Notes under the pieces: generated by a model | Database searches by the model: none | Told to the model about the DNA's origin: nothing | Seen by the model: only the letters and a program-made list of their open reading frames with translations | In this document: piece by piece, positions 17,889 to 27,347 of the stretch | How positions within the stretch are numbered: position 1 is the stretch's first letter | Layout of the letters: each line of letters starts with the position of its first letter | Program-made: the position numbers and the translations under genes | DNA from: Verrucomicrobiales bacterium | Lineage (GTDB): Bacteria > Verrucomicrobiota > Verrucomicrobiia > Verrucomicrobiales > DEV007 | Direction of reading: 5' to 3' | DNA length: 64,000 nucleotides | NCBI GenBank assembly: GCA_030730365.1 | Contig: JANQVJ010000005.1 | Coordinates: 1-64,000 of the forward strand

Positions 17889-19631
17889 TTATAAATTGCT
17901 TAGAATTTCCAGTCTTTTTAGCTTTTTCCGTGAAAAAAAGAGGGGGGCCACCGTCGTCACAAAGGTGAGGGAGAGCAGGGCGAGGAAGCCGAGTTGGCTT
18001 GATGTTGAGCGGTACCAGTCGGGATCGACGGCGTTGTTTTTAAAGATATCCCACCGCAGATAGGCGAGGAGGAGGATAAAAGTCAGGATGTAGATGAAGC
18101 TCCCGACGAGACAGAGGGTGCCGCCAAAGCCACTCACGATCCTGGCGGCGTTGGACTCCTGCAGATTGGGGAAGATGACCCCGAGCCCTACCGCGAGACC
18201 GTTGAGCCCGAGGGCGAGGAAGGCTACGGCGGTAGCGAAGAAGACGGAATCGGCTAATCCGAGGCGGAGATTATAGCCGCCGATAAAAAGAATTGCGATG
18301 ACGAGGATGCCGCTGCTGAGAGTACTCGTGACGAATTTTTGGAGGACGATGGAGGGAAGCTTGAGCGGGGACATCGCGAGGATCCAGAGGCGGCGGCCCT
18401 CGAGGCTGAACTGGGGAAAAACAAAGCGGGTCGTCAGGGTCGAGAGGGCAAGGGCGCAGACAGCGAGGTTGAGAAAGGCGACAAGGTAGAGGTCGCGCGG
18501 CTGGTTCATCTCGCCGTTCATTTGCCGGAGACCGCTCGAGTAGATCGCGAGGAGCCCGAAGACGAGCGAAAACTGGACCCACTGAGCGGGTTCCCGGAAA
18601 AAGGTGAGGAAGTCTTTTCGCGAGATCGCGGCGAGGGGGCGTCCGACGAGGCGCCCGAGGAGAGACGGGTTCGGGTACTGCGCAGTGACCGAGGCGGCGG
18701 AGGGCTCGTTTCGCCGGTCGCGTCTCAGAGCGGAGACGGCGGAGTGTTGGAGGGAGCGGTTCCATGAATGGTAGAACCAGCGTCCCCCCGCATGGTAGAG
18801 CAGCAGCATCGCCATGAGGGCGTGACTGAGGAGGAGGGTGGGGTAGATGGCGGAGCCGAAGACGCGGTGGGGTCGGGTCCAGTCGACGATGGCGGCCGCC
18901 ACCCAGGTGCCGGGGAGGGCGCGATTCACGGCGATGCCGGTGTGGTGAAGGACGCGTTGGAAGGTGAGGGCAGCGCTGAGTCCGGTGTCCTCAACGATCT
19001 CGCGGTCTTCGAGCCCGGTGCGGACGGCCGAGGCGATGAGGAAAACGGTGAGGAGGCTAACCCCGATGACGATCTGGCGCCGGTTCATCCAGCGCACCGC
19101 CGTCACGAGGAGGAGCGCGCCGATCGCTGAGGCAAGGGTGAGAAAGAGGATGAGAATGAGCGAGGTCTTGATGAAAAAGTCAGGAGAGACCTCCCGTATG
19201 CGGGCAAAGGCGAGGAGGAGAGGCGCGAGGATGAAGGCGAGTCCCCAGCTCGAGAAGGCGGCTGATTCGAAGCATTTCCAAAGGAAAATGGTGCGGTGCG
19301 AGAGCGGCAGGGTGAGGAGCCAGCGGGTGTCGCGGTTTCGATAGAGCGAGATGTAGGCGGTGACGGCGACCGAGAAGATCAGCATCATCATGAAGCAGAA
19401 AAACATCACGTAGATAAGCCTGTCGCTGAGGAGTGTGCCCGCTGCAGGCAGGGCGGCGACATAGCGAAGCCCTTCGCTGAAGAGCCAGTAGGCGGCGACC
19501 ATGTAGCCGATCAGAAAGGAAGCGATCGTCGCACTCATGAGCCGCGAACGCCGCACCGCGACGGCCGTTTTCACCCGCAGCATCCGCAGATGGACGCGGA
19601 AGAGGATGAGCCATTGCGAATAGGTGGACAT
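17889..19631 (-). CDS. ABC-2 type multi-spanning membrane protein
   Basis: This protein of about 580 residues has many hydrophobic helices and looks like the permease half of an ABC exporter of the putative ABC_tran/ABC-2 type. Features include YISLYRNRDTRWLLTLPLSHRTIFLWK, the intracellular coupling-helix pattern common in ABC-2 permeases, and a second half with RRLWILAMSPLKLPSIVLQKF, which repeats that pattern. The supplied ORF starts far upstream (19835), but its first 60 residues are low-quality. ATG 19631 (MSTYSQWLILF) was chosen, with ATG 19658 also possible. No ATPase gene is adjacent, so its partner must lie elsewhere. The substrate is unknown. Confidence 0.7.
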   Translation of the reverse strand: MSTYSQWLILFRVHLRMLRVKTAVAVRRSRLMSATIASFLIGYMVAAYWLFSEGLRYVAALPAAGTLLSDRLIYVMFFCFMMMLIFSVAVTAYISLYRNRDTRWLLTLPLSHRTIFLWKCFESAAFSSWGLAFILAPLLLAFARIREVSPDFFIKTSLILILFLTLASAIGALLLVTAVRWMNRRQIVIGVSLLTVFLIASAVRTGLEDREIVEDTGLSAALTFQRVLHHTGIAVNRALPGTWVAAAIVDWTRPHRVFGSAIYPTLLLSHALMAMLLLYHAGGRWFYHSWNRSLQHSAVSALRRDRRNEPSAASVTAQYPNPSLLGRLVGRPLAAISRKDFLTFFREPAQWVQFSLVFGLLAIYSSGLRQMNGEMNQPRDLYLVAFLNLAVCALALSTLTTRFVFPQFSLEGRRLWILAMSPLKLPSIVLQKFVTSTLSSGILVIAILFIGGYNLRLGLADSVFFATAVAFLALGLNGLAVGLGVIFPNLQESNAARIVSGFGGTLCLVGSFIYILTFILLLAYLRWDIFKNNAVDPDWYRSTSSQLGFLALLSLTFVTTVAPLFFSRKKLKRLEILSNL

Positions 19632-19825
19632 TCGGGGGGATGACTCGGCGGAATTCATTTGTGAGAGAAGATTAGCCGAATCCCCCGGGAATGTCTCGCA
19701 TTCTGAGCGGGTAGGGCAGGAATTGCCGGCGTTATTCTCCTCCTGTGGGCGCGAGCCGCTGAAAAAATTATCCGAAGGCAGGTCGAATCCTTGCCAGGCG
19801 ATTTGATCTGCTTTAAACTTATGCC

Positions 19826-20059
19826 ATGAGCGCACGGGATGTCATCATTTCCGAGATCAAAACCGCCCCGGAACCGGTCGTGCAGGAGGTCTATGATTTC
19901 ATCCTTTCCCTGAAGAGCAGGGACTCTGTCGGCGATCAGGAGTCGCGCAGCCGTTCAGACCCGCCTGATTTTCTCGCCCGGCAGAAGATTTTGTTCGGAG
20001 AAAAAGCCATTAACGACTCCGGAGAATTACTGAATGAACTCAGGTCGGAACGGTTCTGA
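19826..20059 (+). CDS. VapB-like antitoxin
   Basis: This 77-residue protein begins with ARDVIISEIKTAPEPVVQEVYDFILSLK, the short helical pattern of DUF2281-type antitoxins that accompany PIN-domain toxins. The disordered C-terminal part would wrap the toxin. Its stop overlaps the start of the PIN gene (TGATG), so the two are translationally coupled. It would neutralise the toxin and probably repress the operon. Assignment rests mainly on the PIN partner and size. Confidence 0.75.
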   Translation: MSARDVIISEIKTAPEPVVQEVYDFILSLKSRDSVGDQESRSRSDPPDFLARQKILFGEKAINDSGELLNELRSERF

Positions 20060-20490
20060 TGCGATATTTTGACACCGGTGTTCTGTTGAAGCTGTATTTG
20101 CCGGAGCCCGGGGCGGACGAAGCGGTGGCGTTTGTAAAGGCAAGTGGCAACGTGCCTCCCCTGACGTTGCTGCACGAATTGGAGATGCGCTCTGCCCTGC
20201 GGCAGAAATTCGGCCGGGGTGAAATCACTGGAATCGAATGCAAGGGGGGGCTTTCGCAATTAGCAGAGGATCTCAACGCCGGTGTCCATGAAAAAGTGGC
20301 CGTGGTTTGGCCGGAGGTGTTTGCGACGGCAGAGTCGCTCTCGAGCATGCATGGAGTTGAGACGCTATGCCGATCTTTGGATACGCTGCATGTGGCCCTG
20401 GCCATCGAGTTGGGAGCAAAGGAGTTTTGCACTTTCGATCAGAGGCAATCACATATGGCAAGCGCGGCCGGGATCAGAGTTATTCAGTAG
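20059..20490 (+). CDS. PIN-domain ribonuclease toxin (VapC-like)
   Basis: This 143-residue PIN-domain protein has acidic catalytic residues in MRYFDTGVLLKLY, LLHELEMRSAL, SLDTLHVALAIELGA and CTFDQRQSHMA. PIN toxins cleave RNA when freed from the antitoxin. The order antitoxin then toxin with overlapping codons is standard for type II systems. The chain is typical in length and shows no lost catalytic residue, so it is probably active. Confidence 0.85.
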   Translation: MRYFDTGVLLKLYLPEPGADEAVAFVKASGNVPPLTLLHELEMRSALRQKFGRGEITGIECKGGLSQLAEDLNAGVHEKVAVVWPEVFATAESLSSMHGVETLCRSLDTLHVALAIELGAKEFCTFDQRQSHMASAAGIRVIQ

Positions 20491-20540
20491 CGCCCCGGCG
20501 TCGGCCCCTCGCCTATGCTGTGGGAACAATCCTCCTTCGA

Positions 20541-20572
20541 CCACCCGACCCCGGATTTTTCGGGTTGGAATT
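20541..20572 (+). terminator. Possible terminator after vapC
   Basis: CCACCCGA pairs with TCGGGTTGG across an 11-base loop with one bulged base, followed by AATTTT. It lies 51 bases after the toxin stop and before purT. The T-run is weak. Confidence 0.3.
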
Positions 20573-20598
20573 TTGCAAGCCTCTCCTAGGTTGCCCCC

Positions 20599-21783
20599 AT
20601 GGCAAGCATAGGAACTCCCTTTACCCCCGAAGCGACTCGCGTGATGCTCTGCGGTTCGGGCGAACTCGGCAAAGAGGTCGTCATCGAGCTGCAGCGATAC
20701 GGCGTCGAGGTGATCGCGGTCGACAGCTACGAGAACGCTCCGGCGATGCAGGTGGCGGACCGTTGCCATGTCATTTCAATGCTCGACGGGGCGGCTCTGC
20801 GCGCGGTCATTGAAAAGGAAAAACCTCATCTCGTGGTCCCCGAAGTCGAGGCGATCGCGACGGACACTCTTGCCGAGATCGAGGCGGAAGGCGTTGTGAC
20901 GATCATCCCCACGGCGCGCGCGACTCAGCTCACGATGAATCGTGAGGGAATCCGGCGCCTCGCCGCCGAGGAACTGGGCCTCGCCACTTCGCCCTATCGT
21001 TTCGCTGCGACGGAGGAGGAATACCGCGCCGCCGTCGCTGAGATCGGTCTGCCGCTCGTGGTGAAGCCTATCATGAGCTCGTCAGGCAAGGGGCAGAGTA
21101 CGGTTCGCACCCCCGACCAGATCGATGCGGCCTGGCAGTATGCTCAGGAAGGCGGTCGGGCGGGAAAGGGCAAGGTCATCGTCGAGGGTTTTGTTGATTT
21201 TGACTACGAGATCACCCAGCTCACGATCCGCCATGTCGGAGGCACCTCTTTTTGCGAACCGATCGGTCACATTCAGGTTGATGGAGACTACCGGGAAAGC
21301 TGGCAGCCGCAACCGATGAGCGAGGCGGCGAAGGAAAAGGCGCGGGAATACTCGCGCGCCGTGACCGATGCCCTCGGAGGACGCGGGATCTTCGGGGTGG
21401 AGCTCTTCGTGAAGGGCGACGACATCATTTTTTCCGAGGTATCGCCCCGTCCGCACGACACGGGGATGGTCACGATGATTTCACAGGATCTCTCCCAGTT
21501 CGCTCTGCACGCCCGCGCCATCCTCGGGCTGCCGATTCCGAACATCCGCCAGCATGGTCCCTCGGCCTCAGCGGTCCTCCTTGTGGAGGGACAGTCGACC
21601 TCGATCCATTACGGCGACCTTGACCGGGCCCTCGAGGCACCCGATACTCAGATCCGTCTTTTCGGGAAGCCCCGGGTCTTCGGTAAGCGTCGCATGGGGG
21701 TCGCCATCGCCAGGGGGGAAAGCATTGCGGAAGCGCGGGAAAAAGCCCGTGCCGCCAGTGCAGCGATCAGCGTATCACTCTGA
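20599..21783 (+). CDS. purT: Formate-dependent phosphoribosylglycinamide formyltransferase
   Basis: This 394-residue ATP-grasp enzyme makes formyl-GAR from GAR, formate and ATP, the folate-independent route for the third step of purine synthesis. The N-terminal nucleotide-binding fold is [20 protein letters not shown], the ATP-grasp core includes [16 protein letters not shown], and the metal/substrate part has [29 protein letters not shown]. Length matches PurT. The relatedness to PurK is known, but the SSGKGQS and RPHDTG strings favour PurT. It stands upstream of hisC by 72 bases. Confidence 0.93.
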   Translation: MASIGTPFTPEATRVMLCGSGELGKEVVIELQRYGVEVIAVDSYENAPAMQVADRCHVISMLDGAALRAVIEKEKPHLVVPEVEAIATDTLAEIEAEGVVTIIPTARATQLTMNREGIRRLAAEELGLATSPYRFAATEEEYRAAVAEIGLPLVVKPIMSSSGKGQSTVRTPDQIDAAWQYAQEGGRAGKGKVIVEGFVDFDYEITQLTIRHVGGTSFCEPIGHIQVDGDYRESWQPQPMSEAAKEKAREYSRAVTDALGGRGIFGVELFVKGDDIIFSEVSPRPHDTGMVTMISQDLSQFALHARAILGLPIPNIRQHGPSASAVLLVEGQSTSIHYGDLDRALEAPDTQIRLFGKPRVFGKRRMGVAIARGESIAEAREKARAASAAISVSL

Positions 21784-21855
21784 GAGGTTCAGGGTTTCAG
21801 GAATTCATCGGTTCAGGTGTTGAGGTTTTATTTATTCAATTAACGTAAATTTGGT

Positions 21856-22956
21856 ATGTCATCTATTGTCAAAGAAGCGCATCCGTGGCTTGAAAGTTTG
21901 GTGGTTTACGATCCCGGGAAACCGATTGAGGAGACGGCCCGCGAGCTGGGGCTCGATCCGTCCGAGATCATCAAGCTCGCCTCGAATGAGAATCCGCTCG
22001 GCCCTTCGCCGAAGGCGGTCGAGGCGATGAAGGTCGCTGCCGAAGGGGTCCACATCTACCCGGACGGTGGCGGCTACAAATTGCGCACGGCGATCGCGGA
22101 GAAATTCGGGATGGACCGGGACAACGTCGTCATTAGCAATGGCTCGAATGAAATCATCGAACTCGTCGGGCACGGGTTCCTGAGTCCCGGGGACAATGTC
22201 ATCGCGGCGCAGCATGCCTTCGTCGTTTACAAGTTGATGGCGACTCTTTTCGGAGCCGAGACGATCGAGGTGCCCGATCCGGGATTCACCCACGATCTCG
22301 AGGCGATGGCGGCGGCGATCACTCCGAGGACGAGGATGATCTTCATTGCCAATCCCAACAATCCCACCGGCACACTCGTGGGACAGGAGGAGATCGATCG
22401 GTTCATGGAGAAGGTCCCCGACCACGTCATGGTGATCTTTGACGAGGCCTATTACGAGTTCGTCGAGGATGCTCCCGACACGATCAAATACATCCGTGAA
22501 GGGCGCAACGTCGTCATCATGCGGACCTTTTCCAAGATCCAGGGTCTCGCCGGGCTGCGCATCGGATTCGGGCTGACGACGCCGGAGATCGCCCGGGTCC
22601 TCCAGAAATGTCGCCAGCCTTTTAACACGAACTCCATCGCCCAAGCCGGTGCCATCGCTGGTCTCGCGGATGATGAGCACCAGCAGGCCACCCGCGATCT
22701 CAACGACGAGGGCCGAGCCTATCTTCAGCAGGCCTTCGCCGATCTCGGTCTCGAGTTTGTGCCGAGCTATGCGAATTTCATCCTCGTGAAAGTCGGTGAC
22801 GGGGATGCTGTGTTCAGCGGAATGCTCAAGCAGGGCGTCATCATCCGGGCGATGCGCAGCTACAAGCTACCCGAGTGGGTGCGGATCTCCGTTGGCACAA
22901 TGCCGCAGAACGAACGCTGCATTGCCACGTTGCGGGAGGTGCTGGCGCAACTATGA
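21856..22956 (+). CDS. hisC: Histidinol-phosphate aminotransferase
   Basis: This 366-residue fold-type I PLP enzyme transaminates imidazole-acetol phosphate in histidine synthesis. Family marks are KLASNENPLGPSPKA at the N-terminus, ISNGSNEIIELVGHGF, FIANPNNPTGTLV (PLP-ring contact) and the Schiff-base lysine in RTFSKIQGLAGLRIGFG. No other his genes are in the window, so it is a dispersed his gene. HisC enzymes in some bacteria also act on aromatic amino acids. The stop overlaps the next start codon as ATGA. Confidence 0.93.
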   Translation: MSSIVKEAHPWLESLVVYDPGKPIEETARELGLDPSEIIKLASNENPLGPSPKAVEAMKVAAEGVHIYPDGGGYKLRTAIAEKFGMDRDNVVISNGSNEIIELVGHGFLSPGDNVIAAQHAFVVYKLMATLFGAETIEVPDPGFTHDLEAMAAAITPRTRMIFIANPNNPTGTLVGQEEIDRFMEKVPDHVMVIFDEAYYEFVEDAPDTIKYIREGRNVVIMRTFSKIQGLAGLRIGFGLTTPEIARVLQKCRQPFNTNSIAQAGAIAGLADDEHQQATRDLNDEGRAYLQQAFADLGLEFVPSYANFILVKVGDGDAVFSGMLKQGVIIRAMRSYKLPEWVRISVGTMPQNERCIATLREVLAQL

Positions 22957-23222
22957 CAAAACACGAATGGCACGAGCGGACCGCGGATGGCGAGCAGATT
23001 TACTATCGGGCCAACCATCATGCGGGGAAATGGGTCTTTTACTCGACGCTGAAGTCCGATCCGGACTGGAACCAGCACGAGATGCTCCCGTTAACGGTAA
23101 TGGAGTCTCTTCGTGAGGTGCTCTGGAACAAGCACCAGCGCCGTCGACTGCCGCTTAAGCACCTCGAACAGATCGACAAAATCATCGGGGTCTTGCGTGA
23201 GAAAGAGGCGGGGGAAGTGTGA
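22953..23222 (+). CDS. Small hypothetical protein coupled to hisC
   Basis: The product is not recognised. The 89-residue protein begins MTKHEWHERTADGEQIYYRANHH and continues with GKWVFYSTLKSDPDWNQHEMLP, then a basic helical tail LREVLWNKHQRRRLPLKHLEQIDKII. The ATG overlaps the hisC stop (ATGA), so the start is well supported and it is co-translated. Aromatic and charged composition suggests a small cytoplasmic protein. It has no signal peptide or membrane helix. Confidence 0.7.
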   Translation: MTKHEWHERTADGEQIYYRANHHAGKWVFYSTLKSDPDWNQHEMLPLTVMESLREVLWNKHQRRRLPLKHLEQIDKIIGVLREKEAGEV

Positions 23223-23334
23223 GGGATCTTTGGGATAGCTAATTGGAGTACAAGGGGTGGCGTCATTGCGTTTACTAAAGAGATGCAACTTTTAAGGGCG
23301 TTCAGGGTATTTCTACGTGAGTCCCCCATTCCCG

Positions 23335-25731
23335 ATGAAGTTGCCTTCCATCCTAACGCTTTTCGCCTTTACTATTTCAATGGCTTTGAGCCCTCTCGTC
23401 GCCGAATCGGGAGCTAAGCCTGAAGCGCGGGGAAATAAAGGTAACGCTGAGTTCGATGTCGCCAAGGCTTCAGCAGAGATTGATCGCCTTGTCGGATCGA
23501 TGCTGGAAAAGCAGGGGGTCAAACCAAACGACGACATCGACGACGCGACCTTCGTCCGGCGGGTTTACCTGGATATCGTCGGCCGCGTTCCCACGATCGA
23601 AGAGGCGGAGAACTTTCACGGGTCCACCTATCAGCGTAAGCGGGAACAACTCATTACCGACCTCCTCGAAAGTGACGGTCAGATGAGCCACGCCTACAAC
23701 TTCTGGGCGGACGTCTTGCGGATCAACAACGGGCTCGGGGTCGGCGCGACGCAGGCGGAGGCGGCCTATCAGCTCTGGGTAAAAGAAGCCCTCGACAGCA
23801 ATATGCCCTACGACAAGTTTGTTCGTGAACTCATCTCGGCTCGGGGGATGATCTGGGAGAATGGCGCAGTCGGTTACTACATCCGGGACCGTGGGATGCC
23901 GCTCGACAATATGTCCAACACGGTAAGGGTCTTCCTTGGGACACGTCTCGAATGCGCCCAGTGCCACAATCATCCCTTCGATAAGTGGACGCAGAGGGAC
24001 TACTACGAAATGGCAGCCTTTTCCTACGGGATGGATGCCCGCGGCTATGATTCCCCGAATCGACAGGCTTTCAGTAAAGTACTCAAACAGGATCGGGATG
24101 CCCTTCACCTCAAGATGGTGGGCAATGCGAAATTCCCCCAAATTCGCAGCCAGGATGACCTGAAACGCTACACCGAAGGCGAGAAATACAAAACCTACCT
24201 CGAGCGTTACAAGGTCACCGACGAGCAGTTTCGCGGTCTCGCGAAGAAATCCATTGCCGCCTACGAGGCCTACGATCACCAGAGTCGCGGTGCCAACAAC
24301 GCCCTTAACGAGATCTATAATCCGTTGCGCTACGTCAAGACTGCTGAAGTCGAAAAGACCCTCAAGCTGCCTCACGACTACCAGTACGATGATGCCAAGC
24401 CGCACGACAAGATTACCGCTCGGACCATGTTCGGTAAAGAGATCGATCTGGAGAACATTGATGACAGCACGATCGAGGCCTACGCCGACTGGATGGTTTC
24501 AAAGGAGAATCCCACTTTCACCCGAGTCATTGCCAATCGTCTCTGGAAGCGCGTCTTCGGCCACGGGGTTTTTGAGCCTATCGACGAACTCACGGAGCAA
24601 ACCCGCATCTCCAACCCGGAACTCCTGACCTATCTCGAGGCGATGATGAAGTCCCTCGACTACGATATGCGGAAGTTTCAGGAAGTCCTCTACAACACGA
24701 AGACCTACCAGCGCGCCGCCAACAGTGGTGAGATGACGATGGGCGAGGACTACTTCTTTGCCGGACCGCTCCTTCGCCGCATGAGCGCCGAGCAGATCTG
24801 GGACTCCATCGTGGCCCTCGCCCTGCCCGAGGCCGACGGTTATCGCCCGAAAGTGGCCGGTCAACTTGCCACCGTTGAAAAGGTTCGCCTCATTTACAAC
24901 GCCGTGGAAAAGCGCAGCGAGGAGGAGTTCGTTGCCATGGTCAAAGAGATAGGCGAAGCCTACGAAAGGATCCGTCCCCGCGAGGAAAAGGTCCGCAAGC
25001 AAAGTGCCGAAGCTCTCGAGGCAGGTGACAAGGAGCGCCTTGCCAAGCTGCGCAACGAATTGAACGGACTTCGAAACGAAGCGCGTAAAGTTGTCGAAGA
25101 GATCGGCTATCGGAACGTGGGTCGCAAGGTGGACGGTGGTGATCTCCTCGCCGCCATGGGCTTGACCGAGATGGAAATGGGAATGCAGGACGGCGAAGCG
25201 GTCTCCTTGAATGAGACCCCCGGCGAGCGCGCCATCCTCACCAAGTTGCCGAAACCTGAATTCACCGACCCTCCGGCTGAGATGACGGACAAGAAAGAGC
25301 GCAAGAACTGGGTCGACCTTCAGCGTCAGGACTACCGCGGCTACACCGGTCTCGTGAGCCAGATGGCACGAGCATCGGAGCTCGAATCGCCGGCCCGGCG
25401 CGGCCATTTCCTCCGCGAGTTCGGGCAGTCCGATCGCGAAGTCATTGAGAACTCCGCCAACAGCGCTTCAGTGCCGCAGGCGCTAAACCTCATGAATGGC
25501 AGCATGGTCGAGGCGCTCACGAACCGCTTCGCCGTTTTCGGACGTCGTATCCATGCGGCGGGCGATCCGGACGAAAAAATCCGCATGATTTTTCAGGCCA
25601 TGCTCACCCGCGAGCCGAACGGGCGGGAGATGAATCTTGCCCGCGCCGAGGTTGAAGTCCGGGGCGATGACGCCTATCCCGCGATAGTGTGGGCCCTTCT
25701 CAACACCCAGCAATTTATCTTTGTCCAGTAA
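23335..25731 (+). CDS. DUF1549/DUF1553 secreted protein (first set)
   Basis: This 798-residue exported protein has a signal peptide (MKLPSILTLFAFTISMALS). The DUF1549 part follows, with DATFVRRVYLDIVGRVPTIEEAE and the conserved box ECAQCHNHPFDKWTQRDYYEMAAFSYG. The C-terminal DUF1553 part has ENPTFTRVIANRLWKRVFGHG and later FGQSDREVIENSANSASVPQALNLMNG. It lacks the extra N-terminal cytochrome domain present in the second set at 46042. These families are abundant in Planctomycetes and Verrucomicrobia, and their function is unknown, although links to polysaccharide breakdown have been proposed. The DUF1501 partner starts 43 bases downstream. ATG 23335 was preferred over GTG 23317. Confidence 0.88.
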   Translation: MKLPSILTLFAFTISMALSPLVAESGAKPEARGNKGNAEFDVAKASAEIDRLVGSMLEKQGVKPNDDIDDATFVRRVYLDIVGRVPTIEEAENFHGSTYQRKREQLITDLLESDGQMSHAYNFWADVLRINNGLGVGATQAEAAYQLWVKEALDSNMPYDKFVRELISARGMIWENGAVGYYIRDRGMPLDNMSNTVRVFLGTRLECAQCHNHPFDKWTQRDYYEMAAFSYGMDARGYDSPNRQAFSKVLKQDRDALHLKMVGNAKFPQIRSQDDLKRYTEGEKYKTYLERYKVTDEQFRGLAKKSIAAYEAYDHQSRGANNALNEIYNPLRYVKTAEVEKTLKLPHDYQYDDAKPHDKITARTMFGKEIDLENIDDSTIEAYADWMVSKENPTFTRVIANRLWKRVFGHGVFEPIDELTEQTRISNPELLTYLEAMMKSLDYDMRKFQEVLYNTKTYQRAANSGEMTMGEDYFFAGPLLRRMSAEQIWDSIVALALPEADGYRPKVAGQLATVEKVRLIYNAVEKRSEEEFVAMVKEIGEAYERIRPREEKVRKQSAEALEAGDKERLAKLRNELNGLRNEARKVVEEIGYRNVGRKVDGGDLLAAMGLTEMEMGMQDGEAVSLNETPGERAILTKLPKPEFTDPPAEMTDKKERKNWVDLQRQDYRGYTGLVSQMARASELESPARRGHFLREFGQSDREVIENSANSASVPQALNLMNGSMVEALTNRFAVFGRRIHAAGDPDEKIRMIFQAMLTREPNGREMNLARAEVEVRGDDAYPAIVWALLNTQQFIFVQ

Positions 25732-25774
25732 TTCGAACCGGCCGTCCGTTTCACCAGTATTCACGAATCACCGC

Positions 25775-27070
25775 ATGAAAACCGCATTCAAATCCGACGA
25801 ATGGAGCCGCCGCCGCTTCATGGAGGGAACCGCCCAAACCTTTCTCGGGGTAGGCGCTCTCGGCCTCACCTCAAGAGCGCGCGCTGTTACCGGAGTCAAT
25901 CCCGGTCTAGCCGAGCGCGTCGGTGCGGCCAAACACGTCATCTACCTCTACATGAATGGCGGGATGACCCATCTCGACACCTTTGACACCAAGCCCGGGC
26001 ACGAAAATCAGGGTGGGACGAAAACGATCGACACCAATGTCGATGACATTAAGATTTCTTCTCTGCTGCCCTCGCTAGCGGCCCAGGCTGACAAGCTTGC
26101 GATCATCCGCTCGCTGACCTCTACCGCCGGAGCACACGATCAGGGGAATTACCTGATGCACACCTCCTACGATCAGGGGGCCACCATCAGGCACCCTGGA
26201 ATTGGTGCCTGGTCGCTGAAGTTCAAAGGGCGCCTCAATCCTAATCTTCCCGGGTCTGTCTTCATCGGTGGAGACAGCCGCATCAATGGCGGAGGCGGAT
26301 TTTTTGAGCCTCAGTATGACCCTCTCACGATCAGTGATCCGCAGGCAGGATTGAAGAACTCAAAGCTGCGCGGGATGAAAAAAGAGGATTTTGATCAGCG
26401 CCTTGTTCTCGCGAGCGAGTTCGATGCCGATTTCCATGCACGCTACAACGTGAAGCAGGTGCGCGCCTACACCCAGATGTATGATGATGCAGTCCGCATC
26501 ATGCAGAGTCGTGACCTTGCTGCTTTTGATTTGAGCTCCGAGGACAAGATCACGAGGGAACGTTACGGAGACAACGCCTTCGGTCAGGGATGTCTCCTCG
26601 CCCGCAGGCTCATCGAGCACGATGTGCGCGCGGTCGAGGTCTCTTACGGAGGGTGGGACATGCACAACAATGTTTTTGTCGCAGCACCCGAGCGATGCGG
26701 TGTCCTCGATCAGGCCATGGGGGCTCTCCTTTCCGACCTCGAGCGGCGCGGAAAGCTCGAAGACACTCTTGTTGTCCTCACCACTGAGTTTGGACGCACT
26801 CCGCGCATCAATCAGAACGAGGGGCGCGATCATTACCCCAAAGCATTCAGCTCGGTTCTCGCTGGCGGCGGGATCAAAGGCGGCATCACCTACGGCAAGA
26901 CCGATGAAGGCGCCGAAAATGTGATCGAGAACCCGGTGAAGATTCCCGATTTCAATGCGACGATCGCCTATGCACTTGGATTGCCGCTCGATCAGGTGCT
27001 CTACAGCCCCAGCAAACGACCTTTCACCGTCGCTCACAAGGGCAAGCCGGTCCTTGATGTGTTTGCTTGA
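25775..27070 (+). CDS. DUF1501 Tat-exported protein (first set)
   Basis: This 431-residue protein is of the DUF1501 family, which has a sulfatase/alkaline-phosphatase-like fold. The start at 25775 gives a twin-arginine signal (SRRRFMEGTAQTFLGVG). Conserved boxes are KHVIYLYMNGGMTHLDTFDTKP, LAIIRSLTSTAGAHDQGNY, VEVSYGGWDMHNNVF and VVLTTEFGRTPRINQNEGRDHYPKAFS. The Asp/His-rich boxes could bind metal. It is paired with the DUF1549/DUF1553 protein upstream, the standard arrangement. The substrate is unknown. A terminator and a dispersed repeat follow. Confidence 0.9.
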   Translation: MKTAFKSDEWSRRRFMEGTAQTFLGVGALGLTSRARAVTGVNPGLAERVGAAKHVIYLYMNGGMTHLDTFDTKPGHENQGGTKTIDTNVDDIKISSLLPSLAAQADKLAIIRSLTSTAGAHDQGNYLMHTSYDQGATIRHPGIGAWSLKFKGRLNPNLPGSVFIGGDSRINGGGGFFEPQYDPLTISDPQAGLKNSKLRGMKKEDFDQRLVLASEFDADFHARYNVKQVRAYTQMYDDAVRIMQSRDLAAFDLSSEDKITRERYGDNAFGQGCLLARRLIEHDVRAVEVSYGGWDMHNNVFVAAPERCGVLDQAMGALLSDLERRGKLEDTLVVLTTEFGRTPRINQNEGRDHYPKAFSSVLAGGGIKGGITYGKTDEGAENVIENPVKIPDFNATIAYALGLPLDQVLYSPSKRPFTVAHKGKPVLDVFA

Positions 27071-27105
27071 AGCCGCCTCTCGCTTCAGAAGCAGTATTCA
27101 CCCGG

Positions 27106-27136
27106 AACAGGGCTCTCTAACGAGGGCCCTGTTTTG
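27106..27136 (+). terminator. Rho-independent terminator after DUF1501
   Basis: AACAGGGC and GGGCCCTGTT form a strong GC stem around CTCTCTAACGA, followed by TTGTTT. It lies 36 bases beyond the DUF1501 stop. Confidence 0.7.
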
Positions 27137-27193
27137 TTTCGTGGCCCTGCCTGGCTCAGGCAAAAGACAGCGTGCGAAGGGTCAACCCGATTA

Positions 27194-27253
27194 GTGGAGT
27201 GGCGGAACACGCGCAGCGGGTAGCTAGAGCGAAGCGAAAGCAATGATGGAGTG
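27194..27253 (+). repeat. 60-bp dispersed repeat, copy 1
   Basis: This segment starts GTGGAGTGGCGGAACA and ends AGCAATGATGGAGTG. The reverse complement of 52999-53058 matches it at 57 of 60 positions. A partial second unit (AGCGAAAGCAATG) follows directly. It lies 123 bases downstream of the first DUF1501 gene. Confidence 0.75.
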
Positions 27254-27280
27254 GTTAGCGAAAGCAATGGCGGGGGAGGG

Positions 27281-27347
27281 AATGTTATATTTTTATTAAT
27301 TTTATAATAAAACTTAAATTAGCCCTTTTTTTTATTTTTAATTATCC
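27281..27347. other. AT-rich tract
   Basis: A run of about 67 bases made almost entirely of A and T, including a run of nine T, lies in an otherwise GC-rich region. It could be promoter or curved DNA, or foreign sequence. Confidence 0.4.
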
